A stretch of DNA of 64,000 nucleotides from an uncultured Fodinibius sp. (GTDB taxonomy: Bacteria; Bacteroidota; Rhodothermia; Balneolales; Balneolaceae), in NCBI GenBank assembly GCA_913057775.1, contig CAJXOG010000009.1, positions 1-64,000 of the forward strand, written 5' to 3'. This document shows, piece after piece, positions 63,907 through 64,000 of the stretch (position 1 is the first letter of the stretch; each line of letters starts with the position of its first letter). The position numbers were made by a program, and so were the translations under genes. A model generated the notes under the pieces. That model was not told the origin of the DNA and made no database searches. It was given only the letters and a program-made list of their open reading frames with translations.

Positions 63907-64000
63907 TTGAACTGGTATTTAAATTTTATTGATATCCTGATCTTGGTTTTTGTGCTGGTCATGGCACGTCACACCTTGCTCAGAGGACGTTATTTTCTGC
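63907..64000 (+). CDS. N-terminus of a possible CvpA-like membrane protein (partial)
   Basis: A TTG at 63907 opens MNWYLNFIDILILVFVLVMA, a short start followed by a hydrophobic helix and RHTLLRGRYFL, with the window ending mid-frame. CvpA proteins begin similarly (MNWIDILIL). Only 31 codons are seen, so this is a guess; any membrane protein with one N-terminal helix would look alike. Confidence 0.35.
   Translation, partial: MNWYLNFIDILILVFVLVMARHTLLRGRYFL

Noticed and set aside
1-64000. CRISPR arrays, riboswitches, rRNA genes, IS elements
   Set aside because: No regularly spaced repeats, rRNA or transposase sequences seen on either strand, and no leader with a recognised riboswitch pattern.

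Overview
The window looks like chromosomal core DNA of a Gram-negative, moderately AT-rich bacterium of the Bacteroidetes/Rhodothermota side of the tree, most likely a halotolerant Balneolales member (inference). Reasons: a DUF4270 lipoprotein behind a one-domain GT5 protein, a DUF5916 outer-membrane protein, weak Shine-Dalgarno signals with many TTG/GTG starts, acidic proteins, LptB and outer-membrane lipoproteins. I see no prophage, IS element or CRISPR array. The only mobile-looking traces are the tail of an AbiEii-type nucleotidyltransferase beside a tRNA-Arg gene at the left edge and a frameshifted GxxExxY gene near 38.6 kb.

Layout. 0-13.5 kb: AbiEii tail, tRNA-Arg(TCG), a PQQ-type sugar dehydrogenase lipoprotein, dienelactone hydrolase, nitroreductase, flavin reductase, queA-dinB, small membrane proteins, a 2H phosphoesterase, glutamate/leucine-type dehydrogenase, and a sodium:solute symporter preceded by an overlapping 32-codon membrane microprotein. 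13.5-20.7 kb: an envelope cluster with a transglutaminase-like protein facing LpoB-like, COG3014-like and two LPP20-like lipoproteins plus an MltC-like transglycosylase. 21-28.8 kb: glgB, a ComA (phosphosulfolactate synthase) homologue, an isolated GT5 N-terminal domain, DUF4270, an outer-membrane barrel and a TPR protein, closed by a terminator. 29-42 kb: housekeeping genes (rho; the reverse-strand run miaA-purS-clpS-purQ-lptB-rhodanese; dnaN with a SAM hydrolase-like gene; argS; radC; DUF5916).

42-46.6 kb is a compact seven-gene reverse-strand operon: four tandem DUF2975-like membrane proteins, a small Cro/C1-type regulator, and an ABC-2 ATPase and permease. A set of nested palindromes lies in front of it. 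46.7-64 kb: amn facing a Nudix hydrolase, an atypical peroxiredoxin with topA, a VWA-domain lipoprotein coupled to a multi-pass membrane protein, MarR, glgP, an MFS transporter, cca-ispE, a CDF metal transporter, a sugar-nucleotide transferase, and the start of a possible CvpA-like gene.

The strongest leads for something not well described are the DUF2975 x4/regulator/ABC operon with its operator-like palindromes, the LpoB/LPP20/MltC/transglutaminase envelope cluster whose two flanking enzymes share an N-terminal helical segment, the SSS symporter microprotein, and the ComA-GT5N-DUF4270 series. All functions are read from motifs by eye; no database search was run.
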